DNA of 64,000 nt from Sympetrum striolatum (taxonomy: Eukaryota > Arthropoda > Insecta > Odonata > Libellulidae), in the NCBI GenBank assembly GCA_947579665.1, contig OX388348.1:9734001-9798000 (forward strand), in the 5' to 3' direction. Below are positions 12,986-20,512 of this stretch, in pieces; positions within the stretch are counted from its first letter, which is position 1; every line of letters begins with the position of its first letter. The position numbers and the translations under genes are program-made. A model generated the notes under the pieces. It searched no databases, was not told the DNA's origin, and was given only the letters and a program-made list of their open reading frames with translations.

Positions 12986-14799
12986 AGACCGGATAAATCG
13001 TAAATATTATGATAAATAAGTATCTTACAATGATCATATAGAAAAAAGTTAGATTCGATTGTTGTAATTCGTCATTTTTATTGAATTTTGATATTGAATG
13101 AGATTATTTTCTTTTCTGTCTAATTTCTTCTTCTTTGCCCTTATTAAGATCATTCCCTGGGGTAACGAAGGATTTCTAAGGGATGCTGTAAGGATTCTAA
13201 GAGAGAAGGGACCGGATAATTCGTAAATATTATGATAAATTAGTATCTTATAATGATCATTGAGATTAAAGTTAGATTCGATTGTTGTAATTCGTCATTT
13301 TTATTGAATTTTGATATTGAATGAGATCATTTTCTTTTCTGTCTAATTTCCTCTACTTTGCCCTTATTTAGATCATTCCCTGGGGTAACGAAGGATTTCT
13401 AAGGGATGCTGTAAGGATTCTAAGAGAGAAGGGACCGGATAAATCGTAAATATTATGATAAATAAGTATCTTATAATGATCATTGAGATTAAAGTTAGAT
13501 TCGATTGTTGTAATTCGTCATTTTTTTTGAATATTGATATTGAATAAGATTATTTTCTTTTCATTCTAATTTCCTCTTCTTTGCCCTTATTTAGATCATT
13601 CCCTGGGGTAACGAAGGATTTCTAAGGGATTCTGTTAGGATTCTAAGAGAGAAGGGACCGGATAAATCGTAAATATTATGATAAATAAGTATCTTATAAT
13701 AATCATAGAGATTAAAGTTCGATTCGATTGCTGTAATTCGTCATTTTTATTGAATATTGATATTGAATGAGATTATTTTCTTTTCTGTCTAATTTCCTAT
13801 TCTTTGACCTTATTTAGATCATTCCCTGGGGTAACGAAGGATTTCTTAGGGATTCTGTTAGGATTCTTAGAGAGAAGGGACAGGATAAATCGTAAATATT
13901 ATGATAAATATGTATCTTATAATAATCATAGTGATTAAAGATAGATTCGATTGCTGTAATTCGTCATTTTTATTGAATTTTGGTATTGAATCAGATTATT
14001 TTCTTTTCTGTCTAATTTCCTCTTCTTTGCCCTTATTTAGATCATTTCCTGAGGTAACGAAGGATTTCTAAGGGATGCTGTAAGGATTCTAAGAGAGAAG
14101 GGACCGGATAAATCGTAAAAATTATGATAAATAAGTATCTTATAATAATCATACAGATTAAAGTTAGATTCGATTCTTGTAATCTTCATTTTTTTGAGTT
14201 TTGATATTGAATGAGATTATTTTCTTTTCTGTCTAATTTCCTCTTCTTATCCCTTATTCAGATCATTCTCTGGGGTAACGAAGGGTTTCTAAGGGATGCT
14301 GTAAGGATTCTAAGAGAGAAAGAACCGGATAAATCGTAAATATTATGATAAATAAGTGTATTATAATAATCATATAATTTAAGTTTGATTCGATTGTTGT
14401 AATTCGTCATTTTAATTGAATTTTTATATTAAATGAGATTATTTTCTTTTCTGTCTAATTTCCTCTTCTTTGCCCTTATTTAGCTCATTCCCTGAGGTAT
14501 CGAAGGATTTGTAAGGGATGCTGTAAGGATTCTAAGAGAGAAGGGACCGGATAAATCGTAAATATTATGATAAATAAGTATCTTATAATAATCATATAGA
14601 TTAAAGTTAGATTCGATTCTTGTAATTCGTCATTTTAATTGAATTCTGATATTGAATGAGATTATTTTCTTTTTTGTAATTTCCTCTTCTTTGCCCTTAT
14701 TCAGATCATTCCCTGAGGTAACGAAGGATTTCTAAGGGATGCTGTAAGGATTCTAAGAGAGAAGGGACCGGATAAATCGTAAATATTATGTTAAATAAG
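12986..14799. repeat. Satellite segment upstream of the retrotransposon, paralogous to 50996-52809
   Basis: The interval aligns with 50996-52809 at a constant offset of 38,010 bp, checked at 13211, 14161 and 14641. Only a handful of substitutions were noted by eye (for example near 13354, 13904, 14268 and 14617). Shared rare markers are ACCGGATAATTCG, AATGATCATTGAG, CTTCATTTTTTTGAG and GAATTCTGAT. The last 760 bp also match 21531-22290 at an offset of 7,491 bp. Confidence 0.9.
14786..14799. repeat. Target-site duplication, left copy
   Basis: TTATGTTAAATAAG lies directly before the first base of the element and again at 20499-20512 directly after its tail. The first two T bases could belong partly to the element end, so the duplication is 12-14 bp. 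The site lies in the AT-rich centre of a satellite monomer, about 80-93 bp from its CATTCC start. Confidence 0.93.
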
Positions 14800-15102
14800 C
14801 CCCTCATGGGGACAGTGGCTTGGTAAGCGACCGGGTTCGGATACCGGTCACCATCCACTGTTTTGAGCTACCTGCCGGGGGGTAACCCGGTGCTCTTCTG
14901 CTACCTGCTGGGGGGTATCCCAGCGCTTCTTTTGGTCCTAGGACCTTTTATTGTATCACTTGGAGTGATACCTTATTAACTCTCTTTCGCTAAAACATCT
15001 CTAAAGCGACACCGAAAGAGTAAAGAGCTCATTCCCCGCCGCCGCCTCCACGGGGCTGAGGGGGGGCAACGAGTCCTGAACTCGGCGAAGTAGCGGCTTA
15101 AA
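14800..15102 (+). promoter_or_regulatory. Retrotransposon 5' UTR with probable internal promoter
   Basis: The element starts with the palindrome CCCCTCATGGGG (14800-14811). Non-LTR elements usually carry an internal promoter at this end. Candidates here are an initiator-like TCAT at 14804-14807 and GGTTCG at 14834-14839, which matches the downstream promoter element pattern but sits one base off the ideal spacing. The same stretch (TGGCTTGGTAAGCG, then GGTTCGGATACC) also faintly resembles tRNA A and B boxes. Two tandem hairpins follow at 14867-14932. The start codon context of ORF1, AAAATGG, is favourable. Promoter activity is inferred. Confidence 0.5.
14867..14932 (+). repeat. Two tandem 33-bp hairpin repeats in the 5' UTR
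   Basis: Two imperfect copies of a 33-bp unit start with GCTACCTG at 14867 and 14900. Each can fold: GCCGGG pairs with CCCGGT at 14874-14891, and GCTGGG pairs with CCCAGC at 14907-14924. The second stem pair is C-G in copy 1 and T-A in copy 2, a compensatory change, and the outer pair is G-T versus G-C. Preservation of pairing between diverged copies suggests that the fold itself matters, perhaps for translation, packaging or promoter structure. Confidence 0.75.
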
Positions 15103-16542
15103 ATGGAAGTTGTTGAAGTGGATAGTAGAGTGGAAGGAAAAGGAAAAAGACTGCGCTCACAGAGCCCAGTAAAAATGGTGACCAAAGCTAATGAGGCCAA
15201 AATATCTGTGCCAAGATACCTAATAATTAGCAGAATGGATGATGGGAAAGATTTTAACACAACTTCACCATTTGTGGTGGCTAAAGCCATAAAGAACACT
15301 GTGGGAGAAGTAGCCTCAACAAAGAAGTTACGAAACGGAACCTTGCATGTAGAAACAACAACAGATGCTCAGAGCAAAAAACTCCTTAATCTGAAGTCTC
15401 TTGGTCCCTTTGCAGTTAAGGTTGATGCACATCAGAGCCTAAATTACAGCAAAGGCGTTATAAAATGCTTCGAAGTGCAGCACATGGAAGTTGAGGAGTT
15501 GTGCTCAGAGCTAGCCACCGAAGGTGTCATAAAAGTAGAAAGAATAATGACGAAAAGGGATGGTGTTCTAAAACCTACTGCCTCCTTAATACTCACCTTC
15601 GGAACTCCTCAGTTGCCACCTGATGTAAAGCTAGGTTACCAGGTTGAAAGAATAAGACCGTATGTGCCGAATCCAATGCGGTGTTTTAACTGCTTCAGAT
15701 TCGGACATACCAAGTTCACTTGCAGTCGAGAGAAGATCTGCCCAGACTGTAGCAGTAAGGCCCATGAGGGAACCCAATGTCTCTCAGGGCATCGTTGTAT
15801 AAACTGTAAAGGAGAACATTCTGCCTGGTCTAAGGACTGCCCTAGTTTTCGCACTGAAAAGAAGATTCAAGAGCTCAGAGCTGTACGTAAGATCTCAGTG
15901 ACAGAAGCCAGGAAACAGGTGATGGCGACTCCACCTCCTCCCATCCCTTTTTCGAAAGTAGTAGCCAGTCCCTCTTCTCAGGCAACCATGGGCGAACTAT
16001 TTACCCTGGTTAAGGAACTCCTAGAAGAACAAAAGAAACTTCGAAGTGAATTATCTGAACTCAGAAGCTACCAGTCCGTTCCTCCAGGGAATAAACCTGT
16101 TGGTGTTAGTAATGAACCAAAGGCTGCTTTAAGCAATAAAAAAGAGGCTGAAATATTAACAAGCAAGGTACAAACACAAACAGAGAACGTCATAGAAAAA
16201 ACTGGTATCCTGGACGGAAAGAAGAAACCAAAAAATAACAAGAATGAGAAAGAAAGCTCGGAATCTGAAATGGAGGTAGAAAAAGATAATTTAGTGGACT
16301 CGCCCAAGAAGGATAAAACAAAGAAGACCCAACCTTCGAACACAAACACTGCATTGCCTAGGACAGATCCACCTGGATCTTCTCATCCCACACAAACTGA
16401 GATTACACCCTCTCAGAGGCCTCCCACCAAGACATCCCCTTGCATGGAGGACCTGGAGGATGATGATGTCCTCACTGAGGCTGAACGCAGAAAAATTCTC
16501 CTGGATCGAAAAAAGAGCAGGAGAATTGGGATCAACCGCTGA
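15103..16542 (+). CDS. ORF1: Gag-like RNA-binding protein with three zinc knuckles
   Basis: The 479-aa product should bind element RNA and form the ribonucleoprotein particle, and may act as a nucleic-acid chaperone. Residues about 36-190 form two alpha/beta stretches that resemble the RRM-like or PRE region of insect retrotransposon Gag proteins. Three CCHC knuckles follow: C194-C197-H202-C207 (CX2CX4HX4C), C213-C216-H221-C226 (same spacing) and C232-C235-H239-C246 (CX2CX3HX6C). This trio is typical of I and Jockey type ORF1. Residues about 296-325 (ELLEEQKKLRSELSELR) could form a coiled coil for multimerisation. The C-terminal 150 residues are rich in K, E, S, T and P and probably disordered. 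The chosen ATG has good context (AAAATGG) and is the first in frame. The ORF ends in two adjacent in-frame stops, TGA TAA. The family assignment is firm, the detailed function is inferred. Confidence 0.93.
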   Translation: MEVVEVDSRVEGKGKRLRSQSPVKMVTKANEAKISVPRYLIISRMDDGKDFNTTSPFVVAKAIKNTVGEVASTKKLRNGTLHVETTTDAQSKKLLNLKSLGPFAVKVDAHQSLNYSKGVIKCFEVQHMEVEELCSELATEGVIKVERIMTKRDGVLKPTASLILTFGTPQLPPDVKLGYQVERIRPYVPNPMRCFNCFRFGHTKFTCSREKICPDCSSKAHEGTQCLSGHRCINCKGEHSAWSKDCPSFRTEKKIQELRAVRKISVTEARKQVMATPPPPIPFSKVVASPSSQATMGELFTLVKELLEEQKKLRSELSELRSYQSVPPGNKPVGVSNEPKAALSNKKEAEILTSKVQTQTENVIEKTGILDGKKKPKNNKNEKESSESEMEVEKDNLVDSPKKDKTKKTQPSNTNTALPRTDPPGSSHPTQTEITPSQRPPTKTSPCMEDLEDDDVLTEAERRKILLDRKKSRRIGINR

Positions 16543-16611
16543 TAAGTACAGACAACATAATAACCTAGCAGGGTTTAAACATACCTTTTTTACCCTCCCA
16601 TCTATTTACTT
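16543..16611 (+). other. ORF1-ORF2 spacer with pyrimidine-rich tract
   Basis: A 69-bp gap separates the ORFs, which are in the same frame but divided by TGA TAA. It contains a pyrimidine-rich run (TACCTTTTTTACCCTCCCAT) before the ORF2 ATG. Just inside ORF2 the sequence TCTCTTATTACAG looks like a splice acceptor, although the endonuclease domain begins almost at once, so ORF2 more likely uses this ATG by reinitiation or internal entry. No Shine-Dalgarno-type signal is expected in a eukaryotic element. Confidence 0.5.
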
Positions 16612-19600
16612 ATGTCTCTCTTATTACAGTGGAACTGTAATGGCTATTACACTCACCTTGAAGAGTTAAAAGTCTTGATTCACAACCTCAACCCTGCCTG
16701 CATTTTTTTGCAGGAGACCCACCTTAAAGGCACCAACATGGTGGACCTAAGGGGTTTTAAAATGTTCAGGGTGGACGACGATGGAGGTAACAGAGCCCGT
16801 GGTGGGGTGGCCACATTTATCAGGGAGAGCATTCACGCCTCCCTGGTGGATTTGCAGACACCCCTACAGGCTGTGGCAGTCACCTCAGCTATCCCAGAAA
16901 TGATTACATTCTGCAATCTATACCTCCCAGAATGGGCGCCATTTACGAGAGACACGCTAGAAGATCTAGTTCGACAGCTCCCCAAACCATATATTTTACT
17001 TGGTGATTTTAATGCACACAATACTATGTGGGGCGACAATATGGGAGATCATAATGGTCGGGGTAGACTTATAGAAAACTTTTTAACTGATTCTAACCTG
17101 ATTTTACTTAATAACCAAGAGAAAACACGTTTTAATGCTTTTAATGGAGAATACTCATCTATTGATTTAGTTATAAGTTCAAGCACAATTTCTCTGCTGT
17201 TTTCAATGTCTGTACATGATGACCTCTGCGGAAGTGACCACTTTCCCTTGCTTATCAAGAAAACGGGAAAGCAATGTCACAATTTTTATTTTCCCAAAAG
17301 ATGGATTCTAAAGAAAGCTGACTGGCAAAACTTTAAGGAAATGATTAAATTCAAATATGACCCTAGCATAGGAGCACTGCACAACATCGAGGCTCTAACT
17401 ACAACTATCATTACAACTGCCGAGGAAAACATACCAATGTCCCATGGAAGCCCCCATCGACCTCCAGTTCCATGGTGGAATGATGACTGTGCAGTTGCAA
17501 TTCGAAAGAGGAAAAAAGCCCTCCACATCTTCAAAACGTACCCCACTGCACGGAACCTATCATCCTTCAGACAGCTTAGGGCAAAAGCAAGGAAAGTAAT
17601 AAAAGAGGCCAAGAAAGCCTCCTGGATTAAATACACCTCTTCAATCAACCACCGAACCCCAATCAAGCAAGTATGGGACAAAGTGAAATCTATAATGGGC
17701 AGTAACCACTGCAATCCCTCTGCACTAGAAATAAATGGCAATGTGATCACATCCCCTGCCAAACTAGCAGATACCTTTGCAAAGCACTATGAAATTTCCA
17801 GCAGTACAGATAATTACCAACCTCCCTTCAAAGCATATAAACGTCGCTCAGAAGGTAGAATCCTGAATTTCAGAAACTCAAGACAAACTGCCCCATATAA
17901 TGAACCATTCACATTCCAAGAATTGAAACTGGCCATACAAGACTCGAAAGACACCTCACCAGGAAGTGATCTTATACATAACGCCTTCCTAAGGAACCTT
18001 TCAGAAGAAACAGAGAGGGAACTCCTGAAGACCCTCAACCAAGTCTGGGAGGAAGGAGAATTCCCTGAAAGTTGGAGCGAATCACTTATAGTGCCCATTC
18101 CTAAACAAGGAAAGGACAAGTCTTCACCATCAAATTACCGTCCAATTTCTTTAACAAGCTGTCTTTGCAAACTAATGGAAAGAATGGCGAATAGAAGGCT
18201 AATCTGGTGTCTCGAAAACCGCAACCTTCTTTGCAATATGCAGTGTGGTTTCCGACAGGGCAGGTCCACTATTGATCATCTGGTGCAAATAGAACACTTA
18301 CTCCAGGAAGCATTTCTTCACCACCAGCATGTAATAGGTGTCTTCTTTGACATTGAAAAAGCCTACGACAGGGCATGGCGCTTCAAAATCTTAAAAACGC
18401 TACATGAATGGAAATTCCATGGAAACTTACCCATCTTTATATCCAACTTTCTAAGGAAACGGTTATTTAGAGTACGGATAGGCGACCAACTTTCAAGGCT
18501 TCATGTTCAAGAAAACGGAGTCCCTCAAGGCTCAGTACCTAGTGCGACACTGTTTGCCATAGCAATAAATGATGTGGCGGACTGTATCAAAAGCCCCGTT
18601 CATGCCTCCTTATTTGCAGACGATATTGCAATATTTTGCAGGTCCTCTAAGTTATCTTCTGCTGAGAGACAAATCCAGCTGACTCTGAATAAACTCCAGC
18701 ACTGGTCACACACTACAGGATTTGTTTTCTCTCGTGAGAAGACGAAGTGTGTCCATTTTTCCAGGCTGAGAGGAATCTACCCAAACCCAACCTTGAAACT
18801 TGGGAATATCACTTTACCCTTCGTGGAAAATGTTAAATTTTTGGGAATGTTTTTAGATAGAAAACTGAACTGGAAGTCCCACATAAACTCCCTGAAAAAT
18901 AAATGCCAAAGGACCTTGAATATTTTACGTTTTTTAAGCAGTAGTAGATGGGGTGCAGACCGTAGATCAATGCTTCTTCTTTACAGGGCACTGATACGGT
19001 CAAAGCTTGACTATGGCTCTTTTATATATGCTTCTGCACGGAGTTCATATATACGCCCTTTAAACTCCACCCACAACTGTGGACTAAGACTGGCAACAGG
19101 TGCATACAGAACCAGCCCAGTAGTCAGCATTTATGCTGAATCTGGGGAGCCACCTCTAGAAACTCGCAGGGATATTTTAATGGGCAACTATGTAAGTAAA
19201 ATTTTATCGACAAAGAACCACCCCTGCTACAGTCTGCTTTTTAAACCAAATTTTAAAGAATTGTTTTATAGGCGACCTCGGGCAACTCTTCCCCTAGGAA
19301 TACGCTTTTTGAATTTTATCAATGACACAGGTATTCAATTGCCAAAGCTGTATCCTGCTTGCTTCCCAAAATTCCCACCTTGGCAGATTCCCACACCAAA
19401 AATCATTTACGATCTGGCCAGGAACCCCAAAGAGGATACCCATCCTTGGACATTCAAAAGGGGCTTTCAGGAAATTTTAGAGGCTCATACTAACTGTACT
19501 GCCATATACACAGACGGTTCGAAATCTGAGATAGCCTGTGGCTGCTCTATTGTAGCAGAGCCTTTTGGATCCATACAGATAAAATTACACCCTTTCTGCA

Positions 19601-20310
19601 GTATCTACACTGCAGAACTATTTGCAATCAAGAAGGCAGTAGAACTTATCAACTCCAGGAACTCCTCATTCCTAATTTGCACAGACTCCCTCAGTGCCCT
19701 TCAGATGATCTCCAAAACATTCAACATGGACCCATTAGTACAGGGCATTCACTCATCCCTTTTGCTTCTGAAAGCAAGGGGAGTGGATGTATCCTTTGTC
19801 TGGATTCCTGGACACATGGGAATCACTGGGAATGAGAAAGCTGATGCTGCAGCTAAAGCTGCACTTAGAGAGAATGAAATAGGAGACCCACACATATTGG
19901 CAGTAGACCTACGAAATTTATTAATACAGAAAACAGTACAGAAATGGTGTAGTCGCTGGTCCTTGATCGTAGAAAATAAATTACGCAGTATTAAACCCGA
20001 TACTGTGGAATGGCTATCTTCTATCCGAAATAATAGGCGTGAGGAAGTTGTGGTCACCAGACTAAGAATAGGGCACAGCAAACTAACTCACTCATATCTT
20101 TTCACAAGAGAGAAAGAGCCACCAGAATGCGAGCATTGTGAATCCCAACTAACTATAAAACACATTCTCACCGAATGTCCTCATTACCTGGAGAGACGTG
20201 ATAAACACAACATCAGAGGAGAAATGAAGGAAATAGTGGGTAACGACCCCATCATGGTGGACGGAATATTGAATTTCCTTAGGGAAGCCGAGTTATTTCC
20301 TCTAATCTAA
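16612..20310 (+). CDS. ORF2: endonuclease, reverse transcriptase and RNase H polyprotein
   Basis: The 1,232-aa enzyme would nick target DNA, prime reverse transcription from the nick and remove the RNA strand. An APE-type endonuclease occupies about residues 4-215: W7-N8, Q34-E35-T36, GDFN (D132-N134) with H136, SSID (D185) and SDH (S208-D209-H210). The reverse transcriptase covers about 480-760: NYRPISL (508-514), GFRQGRST (546-553), FFDIEKAYD with catalytic D580, GVPQGS (636-641) and FADD (D670, D671). RNase H covers about 963-1085, with the four acidic residues D968 (YTDGS), E1002 (TAELFA), D1025 (CTDSLSA) and D1078 (NEKAD), plus H1068 in WIPGH. A C-terminal finger C1173-C1176-H1184-C1189 (CX2CX7HX4C) is present, as in I and R1 relatives. 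No frameshift or internal stop is seen. The ATG at 16612 leaves only a few residues before the endonuclease, typical of full-length copies. Confidence 0.96.
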   Translation: MSLLLQWNCNGYYTHLEELKVLIHNLNPACIFLQETHLKGTNMVDLRGFKMFRVDDDGGNRARGGVATFIRESIHASLVDLQTPLQAVAVTSAIPEMITFCNLYLPEWAPFTRDTLEDLVRQLPKPYILLGDFNAHNTMWGDNMGDHNGRGRLIENFLTDSNLILLNNQEKTRFNAFNGEYSSIDLVISSSTISLLFSMSVHDDLCGSDHFPLLIKKTGKQCHNFYFPKRWILKKADWQNFKEMIKFKYDPSIGALHNIEALTTTIITTAEENIPMSHGSPHRPPVPWWNDDCAVAIRKRKKALHIFKTYPTARNLSSFRQLRAKARKVIKEAKKASWIKYTSSINHRTPIKQVWDKVKSIMGSNHCNPSALEINGNVITSPAKLADTFAKHYEISSSTDNYQPPFKAYKRRSEGRILNFRNSRQTAPYNEPFTFQELKLAIQDSKDTSPGSDLIHNAFLRNLSEETERELLKTLNQVWEEGEFPESWSESLIVPIPKQGKDKSSPSNYRPISLTSCLCKLMERMANRRLIWCLENRNLLCNMQCGFRQGRSTIDHLVQIEHLLQEAFLHHQHVIGVFFDIEKAYDRAWRFKILKTLHEWKFHGNLPIFISNFLRKRLFRVRIGDQLSRLHVQENGVPQGSVPSATLFAIAINDVADCIKSPVHASLFADDIAIFCRSSKLSSAERQIQLTLNKLQHWSHTTGFVFSREKTKCVHFSRLRGIYPNPTLKLGNITLPFVENVKFLGMFLDRKLNWKSHINSLKNKCQRTLNILRFLSSSRWGADRRSMLLLYRALIRSKLDYGSFIYASARSSYIRPLNSTHNCGLRLATGAYRTSPVVSIYAESGEPPLETRRDILMGNYVSKILSTKNHPCYSLLFKPNFKELFYRRPRATLPLGIRFLNFINDTGIQLPKLYPACFPKFPPWQIPTPKIIYDLARNPKEDTHPWTFKRGFQEILEAHTNCTAIYTDGSKSEIACGCSIVAEPFGSIQIKLHPFCSIYTAELFAIKKAVELINSRNSSFLICTDSLSALQMISKTFNMDPLVQGIHSSLLLLKARGVDVSFVWIPGHMGITGNEKADAAAKAALRENEIGDPHILAVDLRNLLIQKTVQKWCSRWSLIVENKLRSIKPDTVEWLSSIRNNRREEVVVTRLRIGHSKLTHSYLFTREKEPPECEHCESQLTIKHILTECPHYLERRDKHNIRGEMKEIVGNDPIMVDGILNFLREAELFPLI

Positions 20311-20498
20311 AAACCCGTAAGGAAGATCTAAATATGATTAACATGACAGCTCTCTTGCATTTAAATGTTTGTTAACCTTCGTAACTACTGCCACTTTGTT
20401 TGAAAATAACTAATCAGAAAAAAATTAATTCTACCGAAGGTGCTAAATGACCTCAGCCGTCGATGCACCATAAACCCAATACCTAACCTAACCTAACC
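20311..20498 (+). other. Retrotransposon 3' UTR with terminal stem-loop
   Basis: This 188-bp segment follows the ORF2 stop. Near its end GGTGC (20439-20443) can pair with GCACC (20465-20469), and inside it TGAC can pair with GTCG using one G-T wobble. In non-LTR elements the reverse transcriptase recognises the 3' end of its own RNA, so this stem-loop is a candidate recognition structure. No AATAAA signal is seen. The segment ends in the ACCTA repeat tail. Confidence 0.7.
20481..20498 (+). repeat. ACCTA repeat tail of the element (telomere-repeat-like)
   Basis: ACCTAACCTAACCTAACC is 3.6 copies of a pentamer identical to the C-rich strand of the arthropod telomere repeat (TTAGG)n. It takes the place of the poly(A) or (TAA)n tail seen in many other non-LTR elements, and it abuts the right target-site duplication. 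It is part of the element and not a telomere, since satellite resumes at once. Confidence 0.9.
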
Positions 20499-20512
20499 TT
20501 ATGTTAAATAAG
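20499..20512. repeat. Target-site duplication, right copy
   Basis: TTATGTTAAATAAG, identical to 14786-14799. The satellite monomer that was interrupted resumes in phase directly after it with TATCTTATAATAATCATAC. Confidence 0.93.

Larger units (their letters stand above)
1..14799. repeat. Left part of the ~223-bp satellite array
   Basis: This is head-to-tail satellite DNA with no break to unique sequence. Each monomer can be started at CATTCCCTGAGGTAAC and runs 222-224 bp. Landmarks in order are a purine-rich part (TAAGGGATGCTGTAAGGATT, then AGAGAGAAGGGACCGG), an AT-rich centre (AATATTATGATAAATAAG, TTATAATAATCATA), GATTCGATTGTTGTAATTCG, TTGAATTTTGATATTGAATG, and a pyrimidine-rich end (TCTAATTTCCTCTTCTTTG, CCCTTATTTAG). 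About 66 monomers fit in this interval. Monomers differ by scattered substitutions that recur in a fixed order, which makes higher-order units. Short minus-strand ORFs of 74-80 codons recur here but look like by-products of the repeat. No protein-coding gene is supported. Confidence 0.97.
14800..20498 (+). mobile_element. Full-length two-ORF non-LTR retrotransposon, I-clade-like
   Basis: A 5,699-bp insertion in the satellite with a 5' UTR of about 303 bp, ORF1 (15103-16542), a 69-bp gap, ORF2 (16612-20310), a 188-bp 3' UTR and a short ACCTA-repeat tail. Base composition is clearly richer in G and C than the flanks. There are no LTRs. The gene order endonuclease, reverse transcriptase, RNase H in ORF2, with a zinc-knuckle Gag-like ORF1, fits the I supergroup. 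Jockey and CR1 elements usually lack RNase H. R1 and LOA relatives remain possible without a phylogeny. Both ORFs are open and the catalytic residues look intact, so the copy may be active or only recently inactive. The long target-site duplication, the tail and the empty paralogous site at 52796-52809 confirm both ends. Confidence 0.95.

Noticed and set aside
1..14799. Inverted satellite segments or a hairpin array
   Set aside because: All monomers read in the same direction on both sides of the element; no orientation switch was seen.
14815..14855. tRNA gene or SINE head at the 5' end of the element
   Set aside because: The A-box and B-box likenesses are weak, too close together, and no cloverleaf with an acceptor stem and anticodon arm could be drawn.
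14976..15299. Minus-strand ORF overlapping the start of ORF1, and other reverse or shifted ORFs inside 15636-20081
   Set aside because: They are shadows of ORF1 and ORF2, which have clear domains and catalytic motifs on the plus strand.
20481..20498. Telomere or interstitial telomeric array
   Set aside because: Only 18 bp, joined to the retrotransposon 3' UTR on one side and to the target-site duplication on the other. It is the element's own tail.
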